Source of the DNA: Streptococcus mitis
GTDB lineage: Bacteria; Bacillota; Bacilli; Lactobacillales; Streptococcaceae
Assembly (NCBI RefSeq): GCF_009496285.1
Contig: NZ_WIJK01000007.1
Location: 1 to 64,000 of the forward strand
Direction of reading: 5' to 3'
Length of the DNA stretch: 64,000 nucleotides
This document shows, in pieces, positions 49,066 to 59,342 of this stretch. How positions within the stretch are numbered: position 1 is the stretch's first letter; every line of letters starts with the position of its first letter. Made by a program: the position numbers and the translations under genes. The notes under the pieces are model-generated. The model had not been told where the DNA came from. It was given only the letters and a program-made list of their open reading frames with translations, and did not search any database.

Positions 49066-52000
49066 TTAATCTTGATCTTTTTTCTTTAATCCAAGAAATG
49101 CACCTACAGTAAACATTATTCCGGCAACCAATGACGTGAAGACTTCGCTAACTGTTCCGGTTTTTGGCAACCTATCATTGTTAGTAGTTGATTTACTATC
49201 AATATTGGTATGTTTATTATCTATGTTCTCTAGTTCATTAAGATAAACTTCCTTCTTATTTTCAAAGTTTTTATCATTTTCATCAGGAACTATAACTTTG
49301 ACATCCTCAGTTGAATCAGATCTTTGACTTTCATCTAATTGACTATAATTTACTTGTACAGGAACTGTAGCTGTGACATCCTTAGTTGAATCAGATTTGT
49401 GTGAATGATTTTCTCTTTGGAAATCCTCTTTTCTGTGACTTTCATCTAATTGATTATGATTTGCTTGCACCTTATCTTTCTTTTTCGATACATCAAAAGT
49501 AGGTTTATTTTCCTCCTCCTTTTTCTCCTCTATTTTCTTGAATACAGGTTTTATAAGGATATCTTTTGACACATTAATAACATAGCCAACGTCTTTTTTC
49601 CCTTCGACACCAGAAATTTCCCAACCATCAAATTGATAGCCTTTTTCTAATTTACCCTTATAGACAGGTAAAATGAAATCTTCTTCCGACACTATCGTTG
49701 AACTCATTTCTTTTCCATTTTGAATGGTCACAGTCACCGTATGAGCTTTTAATTCGCTCACCTCTCCCGTATCTTTGTTTAAAATGAATTCTTTTACGGT
49801 CGTATTTCTTGCAAAATCTTTTACAACAATCTTAATGTTTAGTGTCTTATCTGTTAGTTGTTTAATATCATCAAATGATTTATATTCTTTTCCATTTACA
49901 TAAATATGTTTGTCTTGAATCTCACCATCGAATCCATTATTTCTTTTATCATTGATGTTAAAGACTACAGATTTTCCGTCAGCATATTCAATACTAGTAT
50001 TTCCCTTAGGATCAATGTTTACTTCGGGTTTGACATTATCATATAAAAATTGATAGTGTACTCCAACCGCTTTCGCATTCAAATCGCTATAGCCAGTTTT
50101 AAGATAAACATTTCCATCCATATCTGTTACCTTATCTGGGAATCCGTTTGCTTTATAGTCTTTCATTCCCCAGTCCATGATGTCACCGTCTTTAACATTA
50201 AGCTTAACGTTAAAATCTCTAGTGTTATCAATGTGTAAATCTCCGTAGATTAAATAATTATCTACAACAGATTCATTAACTCTCAACTCCCAGTTAAAAC
50301 CACCCTTATCAGAAATCTTACCTCTTAAATAAAATTCTGGATTTCGTACATAAATTTTATTAGATTTAGATGGATTAAAGTAGTTCTTGTCCATTGAAAG
50401 GTTTACTGGTTTTGCATCAATAAATAACGTAGAGCCATCTTCTTTTATAGCTTCTACATTGGACTTATCCTCTCCAGTGTACTCTTTATCATCTTTACCA
50501 AATAATACAAGTTTAGAAGGATCTGTTACAAGATTTCCATCTTTATCGATTGCCTCCCCTTTATCGTTCATTTTAAATCTAAACACTTGATACCTTACAA
50601 TGTTAAAGCCGTCCAAAGCCGACATTAATACGGATTGAGTACTTCTTCCATCTTCAACATTTCTACTATCAGCATAAATTATTTTTTCTGATAAGGCTCT
50701 TAGATTAGGATTGGCCTTTTGTATTTTTGCTATATCTTCCTTGCTATAGACTCCATTTCCTTCTAACATATCCGTTTTTCCAGGATTATAGGTAGTCACT
50801 TTTAGTGCATAGCCTTTTCTCAGAATGATATTATCCTTTAATAGATATTGTTGTTTTTCTGAATCAGAATAGATTTTACCAGATTCCATATCCGTTAAAT
50901 TGTTTGGTTTATTTTTTGAAAGATCTCCTTCTCCTAATTCTATTACATTCCCATAACTTGATGCATAGGGATATTCTGCTTTAGTTTCCTTATTTTTTTC
51001 AGGCATTCTAATTTTAGTTTCAGCTTTTGTCTGATTATCATCTTTAACAAAGAATCTCATATCTCCTGCAAAAGCTAATCCATCCACAATATCATTAATA
51101 TTAGCGTATAAATCAAATGTCATCGTTTTTGAGTGGGAATCATACTTGGTCGTTTTGATTTCTATAGATTTATAATTATTTCCATAATATACCTTGGCAT
51201 TTTTAGAAACATTACTTATCTTTCCAAGAATTTCAAAGTGTCCATTTTTAGACGGGCTTAGAACACCATAAATTTTTGATTTGATTTCGTCAAGTTTTTC
51301 AGTTTCATATTCTAAGGCACTACCATCGTCATAAGCAATGATATTTCCCTTATCATCGTATTTATAATCGTATTCTTCTGTCCTCTTACCAGTTTCACTT
51401 GTAAAGTCATCAACTTCTCTAAATTTCTTTTTAATGAGTTTCTTCAAGTCTTTACTTTCAAACTCTCTAATTGTTGAAATCGTTTTATGAATAGTCAAGC
51501 TAGATTTTTCTTCGATAGATTCTTCATTTTCTTGATGATGTTCTACCTCAGTTGTATCTTTTTTAAGACTATCCTCTTTTCTATTTTCTAAATTTTTAAA
51601 TTTAGATTCGGAAATCTCGCCAAGTTTTTGGTATTTAGATGAATCCTGATCAGGATCTACTAGATAATAGGAAATCATTCCCTTTTCATCAGCATGATCA
51701 GCAAATTTAATTCTATGAATCTTTGTGAAATTGCTAGATCCATCTAATGCAATGACTTCAATGATTTTTCCTCTTAAATCTCCTGCACCATTAATTTCAT
51801 AAATGGTATTTCCGTCTTTGTCAAGTTTCCTATTTCTTCCTTGACCCTCACCTGCATAAGTTACTTCAAGATTTTTCTCAACCTCTCCGTCTTCATTAAC
51901 AAGAGCGGCACCAGCATACCAAACTTCGTTTGCAATCTCATCAAATTTTTCAGGATGTTCTTTTTGATCTCTCGCAAATAGGGTTTCATTCTTGTATTGA

Positions 52001-55000
52001 TCTTTTATCTTATGATAAGTATCCTTTGTAATCAACTTAATTTTTTCAGGATTTGAAAAATCAACCGAAACAATCTTAGGGGCTGTGTTATCAATTTTTA
52101 CAGGAATATAGGAAACCTGCCATGGATAATCTTTAGTTAATCTATATTTAAATTTATAGAAATATTGACCTTCTGCAATTGGTTCAAATTGACCTCTTAT
52201 CTTAGTAGCAGGATCTTGGTTATTCTTACTTTCTGGTGCATTTTCTTCTCTACCTCTAGGGTTATAGATGAGTCCATCCCACTTCAAGTCACCCCAAACT
52301 TTTAGTTTTGAAGATTTGATTCCCTTTGCATCATTTCTCTTAGAATTTAAAATTCCTTTAATAAAGTGTTCTCTCGAAATGACTTTTAAGTCTTTTTGAT
52401 TTTCTCCCTCTTTATTTGTATTTACTATTGAAATCAATCCTTCTTCTGCACTTCTTAATACAAGTGGAGAAGGTGTTAATCCTCTCTCAAGTTGAGCATC
52501 TTGAGGATTTCCATTTGAATCTAAAGGATAAATTTTAGCAATATTAGAACCACTTGATGATGGTGCGTTGATCCCTTCGTTATTGAAAGCAAATAATTCT
52601 GGATTTTGATCTAGGGATGTTGTATTTTTATCTTTTCTATTTTGTATAACTCCTGCTGGATTAAATTTATCTATACCATGTTCTCCACCAATTCCCTTAT
52701 TTAAGGTTCCTGGAATTTTTGGTTTACCATCATCATCATAACCTTCCATTGTTTTTGATTTTGATCCTTCTTCCCAGGCCCATTTATCAAGGATTGGTTC
52801 ATGGTTCCAATTCCCAGCAAATCCCATTAGAGGCATCGATAAAGAAGGTTGGAAGTTTATTTTCTTCCCGTTAGAGTTTAGAGCTTCCATTTCTTCCACT
52901 GATTCAAAATGAATAAATGATTCTACAAATTTATTTTTATTTTTAGCCTCCCCAACGTTTATAACCGCATTTAAATCAAAGCTAGAATTTGGGGCTATAG
53001 TGAAAGTGTCATGCTCAAATGTGATATTTGCATCTTTTACTTTCTCTGGGTGAATTTCTGGAACAATTTGCTTCCCATCTGGAGATTTTTCATCTTTGTA
53101 TGTTTCATCCAGTTTTAGTCTATTAGTTAGAGCGTCTGTAGTTACCGCTGATGCTGAAACTTTAAAGGTTAAAGGTCTGTTTGATGTATTGTGAAGCTTA
53201 ATTGTAAAGTATTTTTTATCTCCTTTTATTTCTTTAAGAGAAATAGAACCATAAGAGTTTACCAAACCTTTAGAATCCGTGTTTTTAAAAGTCGCTACAA
53301 CTTCATTTCTCAAAGCATTGGCAACATTAATTAGCCCTGCTCCCTGTTGTCTAGGTGATGCAAAGTATTGACTTTTTTCTTTCCAAGAAGTCGCATCCAT
53401 CATAGGCCGTGCAGTATTTTGTAGGGCAATTTTTGTAAGACTTGTAAGGTCTATTTTGTCATCTCCCTTAAGATTTTTCAAGGCAGGTCTTTCAAGCATT
53501 TCCTTTAACTTTGGTCTAATCAAAACAGTAGAAGCTGCCACGATAGGAGTTGCCATACTAGTCCCTGACATATAACCATAAGTTGATTTCCCATTAATGA
53601 CATTGAGAGTGGATTTAATGTTTTTACCTGGTGCTGAGACATCAGGTTTTAAAAGCAAATCTGTTCTCGGTCCCCAAGATGTGGATCCTGCTGGAACTAT
53701 GACATCTTCTTTATACAATTCTTTGTCTGTGTCAGGTGCAAACTTAAAGTCAATCTCTTTTTCATCACCTACATTCGGTTTATTAGAATTATAGCTGGCC
53801 ATATCAATTGGATAGTATTGCTCCAATTTATCTTTGAAATCTTCCTTACTATTTCTTTTAACCTCCGTTTTTTTATCAGGATTAATCATGTTCCATAGCT
53901 TTACACCATCATCTCCTGAAATTGAAAATACTTGACTTTTAGTCCCTTCATCCGCTTCATATCCCATGGCTGGAAGCTCTGTCCAATTATCTCTATTGTA
54001 ATAATTGACAGTATTTACAACCATAATGGCGCGTGCACCCTTATCCGTTGCTCTTTTAAAAGCATCTTTTAAATCCTTGGTATAAATTCGATCCATTACT
54101 GCAATTTTGCCCTTAAGATCCAATCCTATCAAATCTTGGTCTTGACCTTTGCCTATATATACAAATTTCAATTTATCAGGAGCGTTTGAACCATCTTCAT
54201 TTGTTGTGATTTTATTCTTATCGAAAAAGGCCCCTATATTTCTGTATTTAAAACTTTCTCCACCTATGTTAACTTTATCAAACTCAACTGTTTGATTTTT
54301 AGCAGAAGCAACTGCTATCGCATCTTCATGTGCTGCAGTTCGTGTTACATTTCCAGTGTCGGTCATTTTCAGATTATTATTTGCCACTAAATCCCATGAA
54401 GAACTTGAAGCAGAAGTCGCATAGTTACCCGTAGCTACAACCATTGGAATGCCTGCTTTTCTTAACGCTCTAATAGCTTCCCAATATTTCTCACCTACAA
54501 GACCTGTTCCTGTAAAGCCAGATGATACCGAAACAACATCGACATTGTGTTTGATCGAATCTTCAATAGCATGAAACATTGTTTCATCTCCTGCGAAGCC
54601 AGATCCTGCGTCAGAGTACATTTTATAAGAGAAGATCTGTGCATTAGGAGCAATTCCATCTATTCCGTTAAAGTTTTTAATATCTTTTTCAGTATCATTT
54701 CCCGCAAGAATCCCTGCAATATGCATTCCATGTGGATCAAAATAATCGCTTCCATCATCAGCTTTTTCTACAGTGATTTTACCACCATTATAATAATTGA
54801 AAGCATGAGGGATTTTGTCACTCAACCAGAAATTTTTATCAGTACCTTTTAAGTCTTCTTTTTTGAATCTCATTGAGCCTTTAGCATCATCATCAATCCT
54901 CATGGCCTTATGCCTATAGTCTGTCCCGGTATCGATATTTGAAATGACCATACCTCTACCATCAAAATTTTTACCAAATGGAGCATTGATAGATTTTAGG

Positions 55001-55641
55001 TAATCAATTGCCTCTTCAACTCCAATTTCCTTCCTAGCATGATTCATCATTGGCTGGACTTTTTGTGATCGTTCAACCGATGAGATACCTTCTATTAGTT
55101 TAATTTTGTCCAGATTATCTGGAGTTGTTTCTATTGCAACACCATTAAAAACCGTATCATAAGTATATAAAACTTTTGTATCCTTAAGATTGGATAATTC
55201 CTTGATTGCTTTTTCTCCAGATTCTTTATCTTTAAATTCAGCAATATAGACAAGTTTATCCTCTTTTTTGGGACTTTCTGAGTCTTTACTTGCAGACAAG
55301 TCCGCTTTATCTCCTTGGGATTGATTGGAATTTTCTTCTTTGATTTTTGCTTCTTCATTGCTAGTGTTATTGTCTATCACAGGATTTTTACTAACAACTT
55401 CTTTTTCCTCAATGACTGTTGTTTTCTTCTCTTTAAAATCCTGTGAACTTTCCATATCTATATGAATATCTTCATGTTTCTCTTTATTTTCTGTTTCCTT
55501 ATCTACTGCTACTTTTTCTTTATCAGAGATAGTTACAGCATCTTCAGAACTAGATGTTTCTGCTAAGACTACCTCGTTAGGGACATATGCTGCTAAAATA
55601 ACTGCAGCTGTAGTTAATGACAATACTGTACTTTTTTTCAT
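49066..55641 (-). CDS. prtA: PrtA-type cell-wall subtilisin-like serine protease
   Basis: A 2191-residue surface protease. Signal peptide 1-27; charged pro-region with an inhibitor-like segment (YIAEFKDKESGEKAIKEL); S8 catalytic domain with Asp237 (ISNIDTGTDY), His304 (DPHGMHIAG) and Ser695 (SGTSMATP), interrupted by a PA domain (about 460-600); Fn3-like domains; long C-terminal beta region; a bacterial-repeat segment (GYQFDGWEI); repetitive linker; LPKTG at 2158-2162 with membrane helix and KKKDQD tail. Sequence matches pneumococcal PrtA closely as I recall it; that protein is about 2140 residues. Complete triad and anchor suggest activity. The gene is AT-rich relative to the core. Known PrtA roles include host-protein cleavage and virulence. 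Ribosome site AAGGAATTAAA. Confidence 0.93.
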   Translation of the reverse strand: MKKSTVLSLTTAAVILAAYVPNEVVLAETSSSEDAVTISDKEKVAVDKETENKEKHEDIHIDMESSQDFKEKKTTVIEEKEVVSKNPVIDNNTSNEEAKIKEENSNQSQGDKADLSASKDSESPKKEDKLVYIAEFKDKESGEKAIKELSNLKDTKVLYTYDTVFNGVAIETTPDNLDKIKLIEGISSVERSQKVQPMMNHARKEIGVEEAIDYLKSINAPFGKNFDGRGMVISNIDTGTDYRHKAMRIDDDAKGSMRFKKEDLKGTDKNFWLSDKIPHAFNYYNGGKITVEKADDGSDYFDPHGMHIAGILAGNDTEKDIKNFNGIDGIAPNAQIFSYKMYSDAGSGFAGDETMFHAIEDSIKHNVDVVSVSSGFTGTGLVGEKYWEAIRALRKAGIPMVVATGNYATSASSSSWDLVANNNLKMTDTGNVTRTAAHEDAIAVASAKNQTVEFDKVNIGGESFKYRNIGAFFDKNKITTNEDGSNAPDKLKFVYIGKGQDQDLIGLDLKGKIAVMDRIYTKDLKDAFKRATDKGARAIMVVNTVNYYNRDNWTELPAMGYEADEGTKSQVFSISGDDGVKLWNMINPDKKTEVKRNSKEDFKDKLEQYYPIDMASYNSNKPNVGDEKEIDFKFAPDTDKELYKEDVIVPAGSTSWGPRTDLLLKPDVSAPGKNIKSTLNVINGKSTYGYMSGTSMATPIVAASTVLIRPKLKEMLERPALKNLKGDDKIDLTSLTKIALQNTARPMMDATSWKEKSQYFASPRQQGAGLINVANALRNEVVATFKNTDSKGLVNSYGSISLKEIKGDKKYFTIKLHNTSNRPLTFKVSASAVTTDALTNRLKLDETYKDEKSPDGKQIVPEIHPEKVKDANITFEHDTFTIAPNSSFDLNAVINVGEAKNKNKFVESFIHFESVEEMEALNSNGKKINFQPSLSMPLMGFAGNWNHEPILDKWAWEEGSKSKTMEGYDDDGKPKIPGTLNKGIGGEHGIDKFNPAGVIQNRKDKNTTSLDQNPELFAFNNEGINAPSSSGSNIAKIYPLDSNGNPQDAQLERGLTPSPLVLRSAEEGLISIVNTNKEGENQKDLKVISREHFIKGILNSKRNDAKGIKSSKLKVWGDLKWDGLIYNPRGREENAPESKNNQDPATKIRGQFEPIAEGQYFYKFKYRLTKDYPWQVSYIPVKIDNTAPKIVSVDFSNPEKIKLITKDTYHKIKDQYKNETLFARDQKEHPEKFDEIANEVWYAGAALVNEDGEVEKNLEVTYAGEGQGRNRKLDKDGNTIYEINGAGDLRGKIIEVIALDGSSNFTKIHRIKFADHADEKGMISYYLVDPDQDSSKYQKLGEISESKFKNLENRKEDSLKKDTTEVEHHQENEESIEEKSSLTIHKTISTIREFESKDLKKLIKKKFREVDDFTSETGKRTEEYDYKYDDKGNIIAYDDGSALEYETEKLDEIKSKIYGVLSPSKNGHFEILGKISNVSKNAKVYYGNNYKSIEIKTTKYDSHSKTMTFDLYANINDIVDGLAFAGDMRFFVKDDNQTKAETKIRMPEKNKETKAEYPYASSYGNVIELGEGDLSKNKPNNLTDMESGKIYSDSEKQQYLLKDNIILRKGYALKVTTYNPGKTDMLEGNGVYSKEDIAKIQKANPNLRALSEKIIYADSRNVEDGRSTQSVLMSALDGFNIVRYQVFRFKMNDKGEAIDKDGNLVTDPSKLVLFGKDDKEYTGEDKSNVEAIKEDGSTLFIDAKPVNLSMDKNYFNPSKSNKIYVRNPEFYLRGKISDKGGFNWELRVNESVVDNYLIYGDLHIDNTRDFNVKLNVKDGDIMDWGMKDYKANGFPDKVTDMDGNVYLKTGYSDLNAKAVGVHYQFLYDNVKPEVNIDPKGNTSIEYADGKSVVFNINDKRNNGFDGEIQDKHIYVNGKEYKSFDDIKQLTDKTLNIKIVVKDFARNTTVKEFILNKDTGEVSELKAHTVTVTIQNGKEMSSTIVSEEDFILPVYKGKLEKGYQFDGWEISGVEGKKDVGYVINVSKDILIKPVFKKIEEKKEEENKPTFDVSKKKDKVQANHNQLDESHRKEDFQRENHSHKSDSTKDVTATVPVQVNYSQLDESQRSDSTEDVKVIVPDENDKNFENKKEVYLNELENIDNKHTNIDSKSTTNNDRLPKTGTVSEVFTSLVAGIMFTVGAFLGLKKKDQD
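49296..49470 (-). repeat. Duplicated linker before the PrtA wall anchor
   Basis: The translated linker carries two related modules: NHNQLDESHR ... SDSTKDVTATVP, then NYSQLDESQR ... SDSTEDVKVIVP. This is an imperfect tandem duplication. It lengthens the wall-spanning segment. Confidence 0.75.
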
Positions 55642-55724
55642 TTTAATTCCTTACATATTTATTTAACTTCCGATAGATAGAAAACTTTAACTTTGCTAGC
55701 CTTTGTTATAAAAAGTTTTACTAA

Positions 55725-55874
55725 TACTCTTCGAAAATCAAATTCAAACTGCGTCAACGTCGCCTTGCCGAATATATGTTACTGACTTCGTCAGCTCTAT
55801 CTACAACCTCAAAGCAGTGCCTTGAGCAACCTGCAGATAGTTTTCTAGTTTGCTCTTTGATTTTCATTGAGTAT
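55725..55874 (-). repeat. BOX element (boxA-boxB-boxC)
   Basis: About 150 bp. On the minus strand it runs from TACTCAATGAAAATCAAAGA through GTTGTAGATAGAGCTGACGA to a stretch close to the BOX-PCR motif (CGGCAAGGCGACGTTGACG) and ends TTTTCGAAGAGTA. The termini are imperfect inverted repeats (TACTC...GAGTA). The length fits one copy each of boxA, boxB and boxC. BOX elements are dispersed in pneumococcus and relatives. This one sits about 85 bases upstream of prtA and may affect its transcript. Confidence 0.85.
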
Positions 55875-55969
55875 AAGTATTATCTAGGAAATAGAGTAGT
55901 ACATTTATATATAATTGTTAACTCTCTGAAAAATAGTATATCAATTAAAAAAATTTAAGTCAAGAAAAA

Positions 55970-56007
55970 ATTAACACAGGTTAATTTTTTTATTAATGTG
56001 TGTTAAT
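55970..56007. promoter_or_regulatory. Inverted repeat upstream of prtA
   Basis: ATTAACACA pairs with TGTGTTAAT across 20 bases. Each arm also sits in a 14-bp TTAA-N6-TTAA unit (55971-55984 and 55993-56006). It could be a paired operator or a worn element end. Confidence 0.35.
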
Positions 56008-56035
56008 TTTATAAAATCCAAAGCTTTCGTGGTTA

Positions 56036-56996
56036 ACTGGAATACATTATAAATACATTCACACCATCAAAAGTAGTAGCAATCAAGTTGAACCACTACT
56101 AAAACCACCAAAAACTCAGTTAAGTTTGGAGGTGAATCTTACCTACGATATCACGAAGCGAGAATGATTAGCCTCTTTGTGGACAGTATTCCTAGTCAAG
56201 TTCTATTGGAAGAGACTTCCTACACTGGCCGCCCTGCCTTTCATCCAGCCATGCTCATGAAGATGATCCTGTTCGCTTATGCTCGTCAAGTGTTCTTTGG
56301 ACGTAAAATCGTTCAAATGAACGAAGAAGTCATTCCCATGAAATGGTTCAGCCAAGATACCTATGTTAGCTATAAAACGATTAATAACTTCCGCTCCAGT
56401 AAACATGCCAACAACCTAATCAAAATTGACTAAAAAGTACTAAACGAGCACAGATAACCCAATGAACTGGGAATATCTTGAAGACACGGACCGGTTTATA
56501 AAGCCCGATGGCCTAGTTTATTCCTTTAAGAACTACTCTAGTCGAACTGATAAGGATGGCTTTCAACGTGATTTCAAGATTTACGAGGCGGATAAAGTTC
56601 AAGATACTCCTGAGTTAGAACAGTTAGCTAAAACAGATAGTGGAAATCAGAAACAAATCCATTATAATCCAACTTGGAATTACTTTAAGGAACTCCTTAA
56701 GCAAACATTACATAGTGAAGAAGGCTCTCGAATCTATGCAAAACAGAAAATCGATGTTGAACCCATTTTTGGTAGATTGAAGAGTGTTTTTGGCGTGCGC
56801 AGAGTGCGTGTCAGAGGTAAACAAGCTGTCGCAACAGAGATAGGATTCATCTTTATGAGCATGAATCTCACCAAGTTGGCCAAGAATCTAGCCTCTAAAA
56901 CATCCACTATTCAAAAACCACACAGTGTTTCTTTCAGCTTGATTATATTCAAGACTGGAATCACTGTGTGGTTTTATTTAGAAGCTAGTTTTTACC
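56036..56996 (+). pseudogene. IS1182-family transposase remnant
   Basis: N-terminal part: YDITKRE near 56141-56160, then a frameshift near 56161, then MISLFVDSIPSQVLLEETS and GRPAFHPAMLMKMILFAYA to a stop at 56433. The catalytic middle is deleted. A C-terminal part follows at 56462-56990 with DKDGFQRDFKIYE, KQKIDVEPIFGRLKSVFGVR and AVATEIGFIFMSMNLTKLAK. The gene is broken and inactive. It lies between prtA and phoH. Confidence 0.85.
56913..56975. terminator. Long hairpin at the IS end, possible phoH terminator
   Basis: CCACACAGTG (56918-56927) pairs perfectly with CACTGTGTGG (56962-56971). There are A-runs before and T-runs after it, so it could stop phoH transcripts on the minus strand and transposase transcripts on the plus strand. 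Confidence 0.6.
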
Positions 56997-57010
56997 TAGG
57001 TCCTTTTTCC

Positions 57011-57997
57011 TTATTCTCTTTCTTCTTCACTTTCTTCAGCTTTGACAGGTAGAGGTTCATAGGCTCTGATAATTTGAGCTACAACTGGGTGGCGAACCAC
57101 ATCCTTGGCTGAGAAATGAACAAAGTCAATCTGATGAATATTCTTGAGTTTTTCTTGAGCATCAATCAAACCTGACTTGACGTTCCGAGGTAGGTCAATC
57201 TGACTAATATCCCCATTGACAATCATCTTAGAATTAAATCCAAGGCGTGTCAAGAACATCTTCATCTGCATGATAGTCGTATTTTGCGCCTCATCGAGAA
57301 TGACAAAGGCATCATCCAAGGTACGCCCACGCATATAGGCTAGAGGAGCAATTTCAATAATTTCACGTTCCATGAGACGGGTTGTTTGATCCTTCCCAAG
57401 AATCTGGTACAAGGCATCATAAACTGGACGAAGATAAGGATCTACCTTTTCCTTGAGATCCCCTGGAAGAAATCCTAAGCTCTCTCCTGCTTCCACTGCT
57501 GGACGTGTCAGTATGATTCGCTTGACTTGTCCACGCTTGAGGGCTGTTACGGCCAAAGTCACTGCTAAGAAAGTCTTACCTGTTCCTGCCGGCCCAATCC
57601 CAAAGGTCACATCGTGTTGCTTGACACTATCCACATAAAGCTTTTGACCCAAGGTTTTAACACGGATGGGCTTACCAGTATTATCCTTGATAATCTCTTC
57701 TTCATAGAGGGCGACAAACTTATCGATTTCATTATTCTTAACCATGGTAATGGCTGTCACCACATCCGGAGTTCCAACAGTCATTCCACGATTAACCAAG
57801 ACCATTAAGGCTTGAATAACTTGTCGGGCTTCCTCACAAGCTGACTCCTCTCCCAAAACTTGTACAATCTCTGTACGAGCATGGATGATGACACCTAACT
57901 CATCCTCCATCAGACGAAGGTGGCGCTCATTGGACCCAAAAAGATGAAATAGGTCATCTGGATGACTCAGTTGAATATCTATTGAATGTTCCTTCAA
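57011..57997 (-). CDS. phoH: PhoH-family ATPase
   Basis: A 328-residue cytoplasmic P-loop ATPase. Walker A is GPAGTGKTFLAV, Walker B VILDEAQN, followed by the PhoH signature TRLGFNSKMIVNGD. An N-terminal KH-like domain (about 1-100) suggests RNA binding. The start is most likely the TTG at 57997 (reading KEHSIDIQLSHP after it), which has AGAGAGG seven bases upstream; the ATG at 58036 would add 13 poorly conserved residues. Role in RNA metabolism is inferred from related proteins and neighbours. Confidence 0.88.
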   Translation of the reverse strand: MKEHSIDIQLSHPDDLFHLFGSNERHLRLMEDELGVIIHARTEIVQVLGEESACEEARQVIQALMVLVNRGMTVGTPDVVTAITMVKNNEIDKFVALYEEEIIKDNTGKPIRVKTLGQKLYVDSVKQHDVTFGIGPAGTGKTFLAVTLAVTALKRGQVKRIILTRPAVEAGESLGFLPGDLKEKVDPYLRPVYDALYQILGKDQTTRLMEREIIEIAPLAYMRGRTLDDAFVILDEAQNTTIMQMKMFLTRLGFNSKMIVNGDISQIDLPRNVKSGLIDAQEKLKNIHQIDFVHFSAKDVVRHPVVAQIIRAYEPLPVKAEESEEERE

Positions 57998-58204
57998 ACA
58001 AAGAACCTCTCTAATTCTCTTATTTCGTTTTATCATTTTTGTTTTCTTTTAAGAATGAAATAACTTTCAAAAATCCTAACACTCTGACAATTCTGGTAAA
58101 CGATACTTGTCAAAATAAGGAAAATCCTCATAAAAGATAAACTGAATGACTATATTATAGCAAAGAGGCTGAGAAATTACTATCCCCAACCCCATCTAGT
58201 AGCC

Positions 58205-58420
58205 TTAATGTTCTAAATATTCCTGCCAGATACGATCGAAGTCTCCCATATTAAAGGAAAAGCTAGCATGTTCCTCTAAAAAACGACTGACTTGATCGAA
58301 ATCATCTGAATGTTTCGGAAAGGCGGATTCTTCAAAGGCAAGATCCGCTAAAATTGCTTTGGGACTATTGCTTTTAGGATTGCGCTCGGTCATCAGCCAA
58401 GTATAAAATGATTTTCTCAT
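58205..58420 (-). CDS. YozE-family (UPF0346) small protein
   Basis: A 71-residue protein of the YozE family with the typical start [17 protein letters not shown] and the [15 protein letters not shown] ending. It is predicted to be a compact helical bundle of unknown role. AGGAGGCTT lies before the ATG, and the gene starts 7 bases after the cvfB stop, so the two form an operon. Confidence 0.88.
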   Translation of the reverse strand: MRKSFYTWLMTERNPKSNSPKAILADLAFEESAFPKHSDDFDQVSRFLEEHASFSFNMGDFDRIWQEYLEH

Positions 58421-58427
58421 AAGCCTC

Positions 58428-59282
58428 CTAAATCAACTCTGTGCCGAACTGATCTTGCTTGATTTTTCCAGCCTTCATCAAACCACCGAGTGCTTTTTTA
58501 AATTGACCTTTTGAAATACCGAAAGTAGCCTTAATATCATCTGGTGATGACTTATCATTCAAGGTCATGAAGCCACCATTGCTTTCCAAATAAGTCAAGA
58601 TCATCTGCGCATCATTTTCCAACATCTCAAAAGAGCGTGGTTTTAAAGAGAGATTAAGCGTTCGGTCAACCTCACGGAATCCAATGACACGCGCATCTAA
58701 AACTTGTCCCAAACGAGGTTCCGCATAGCGCTCACTTGGATGGATAAATCCAAGCATGTTGTTCTCTGGTAAATAGACGAAGGTTCCTGATAATTTGAGA
58801 CGGTAAACAATGGCAGGCCAATTTTGATTCTGCATGTTATTGTAGGCAGGACGTGCCAATCGTTGGAAATCTTCCTGATAAGCTAAGATTCCCCAGATAC
58901 GGTCCTTCTTATCCACTTCTAGACGAATATAAAGTCGATCACCTTTCTTTGGCCAGAGTTCTTTAAGTTCAGGGAGAATATCTAGTGACACAACGATTTC
59001 CTTGTCTGGTAACCCTGTATCAACAAAAACCCCAAGGTCCTTACGAACCTCTGTTACGGTTCCCCAACCAAATTGTTCCTGAGTTGCAGTCACTTCTGTA
59101 GTAGTGAGACGCAATTTTTGCTTCATATCTGTGTAAGCAAAACCTTTGACCGTATCACCAACTGTATGCTGACCTTCTTCTTTAGCTAGGGCATATGTTT
59201 GACCATCCTTTTGAACAAAGTAAAAGCGGTCATTTTCATCGATGATGAGTCCAACGATAAAACTTGCAAGATTTGTATTCAT
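58428..59282 (-). CDS. cvfB: CvfB-like S1 RNA-binding protein
   Basis: A 284-residue protein with three S1-like beta barrels (about 1-65, 66-140 and 145-215) and a C-terminal winged helix (about 225-284, with [20 protein letters not shown]). CvfB controls virulence gene expression in staphylococci; an RNA-binding regulatory role is likely here (inference). The ATG at 59282 has AAGGAAAT directly upstream; the longer frame to 59321 is not family-like and runs into the preceding terminator. Confidence 0.88.
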   Translation of the reverse strand: MNTNLASFIVGLIIDENDRFYFVQKDGQTYALAKEEGQHTVGDTVKGFAYTDMKQKLRLTTTEVTATQEQFGWGTVTEVRKDLGVFVDTGLPDKEIVVSLDILPELKELWPKKGDRLYIRLEVDKKDRIWGILAYQEDFQRLARPAYNNMQNQNWPAIVYRLKLSGTFVYLPENNMLGFIHPSERYAEPRLGQVLDARVIGFREVDRTLNLSLKPRSFEMLENDAQMILTYLESNGGFMTLNDKSSPDDIKATFGISKGQFKKALGGLMKAGKIKQDQFGTELI

Positions 59283-59299
59283 ATTTCCTTCTTTCGAAT

Positions 59300-59330
59300 A
59301 AAACTCAGCCAGCAATGCCAACTGAGTTTT
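59300..59330 (-). terminator. Terminator of the pyrH-frr operon
   Basis: AAACTCAG pairs with CTGAGTTT across a 13-base loop with a T-run on the minus strand. It separates frr from cvfB. Confidence 0.82.
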
Positions 59331-59342
59331 TCTGTTTATTTC

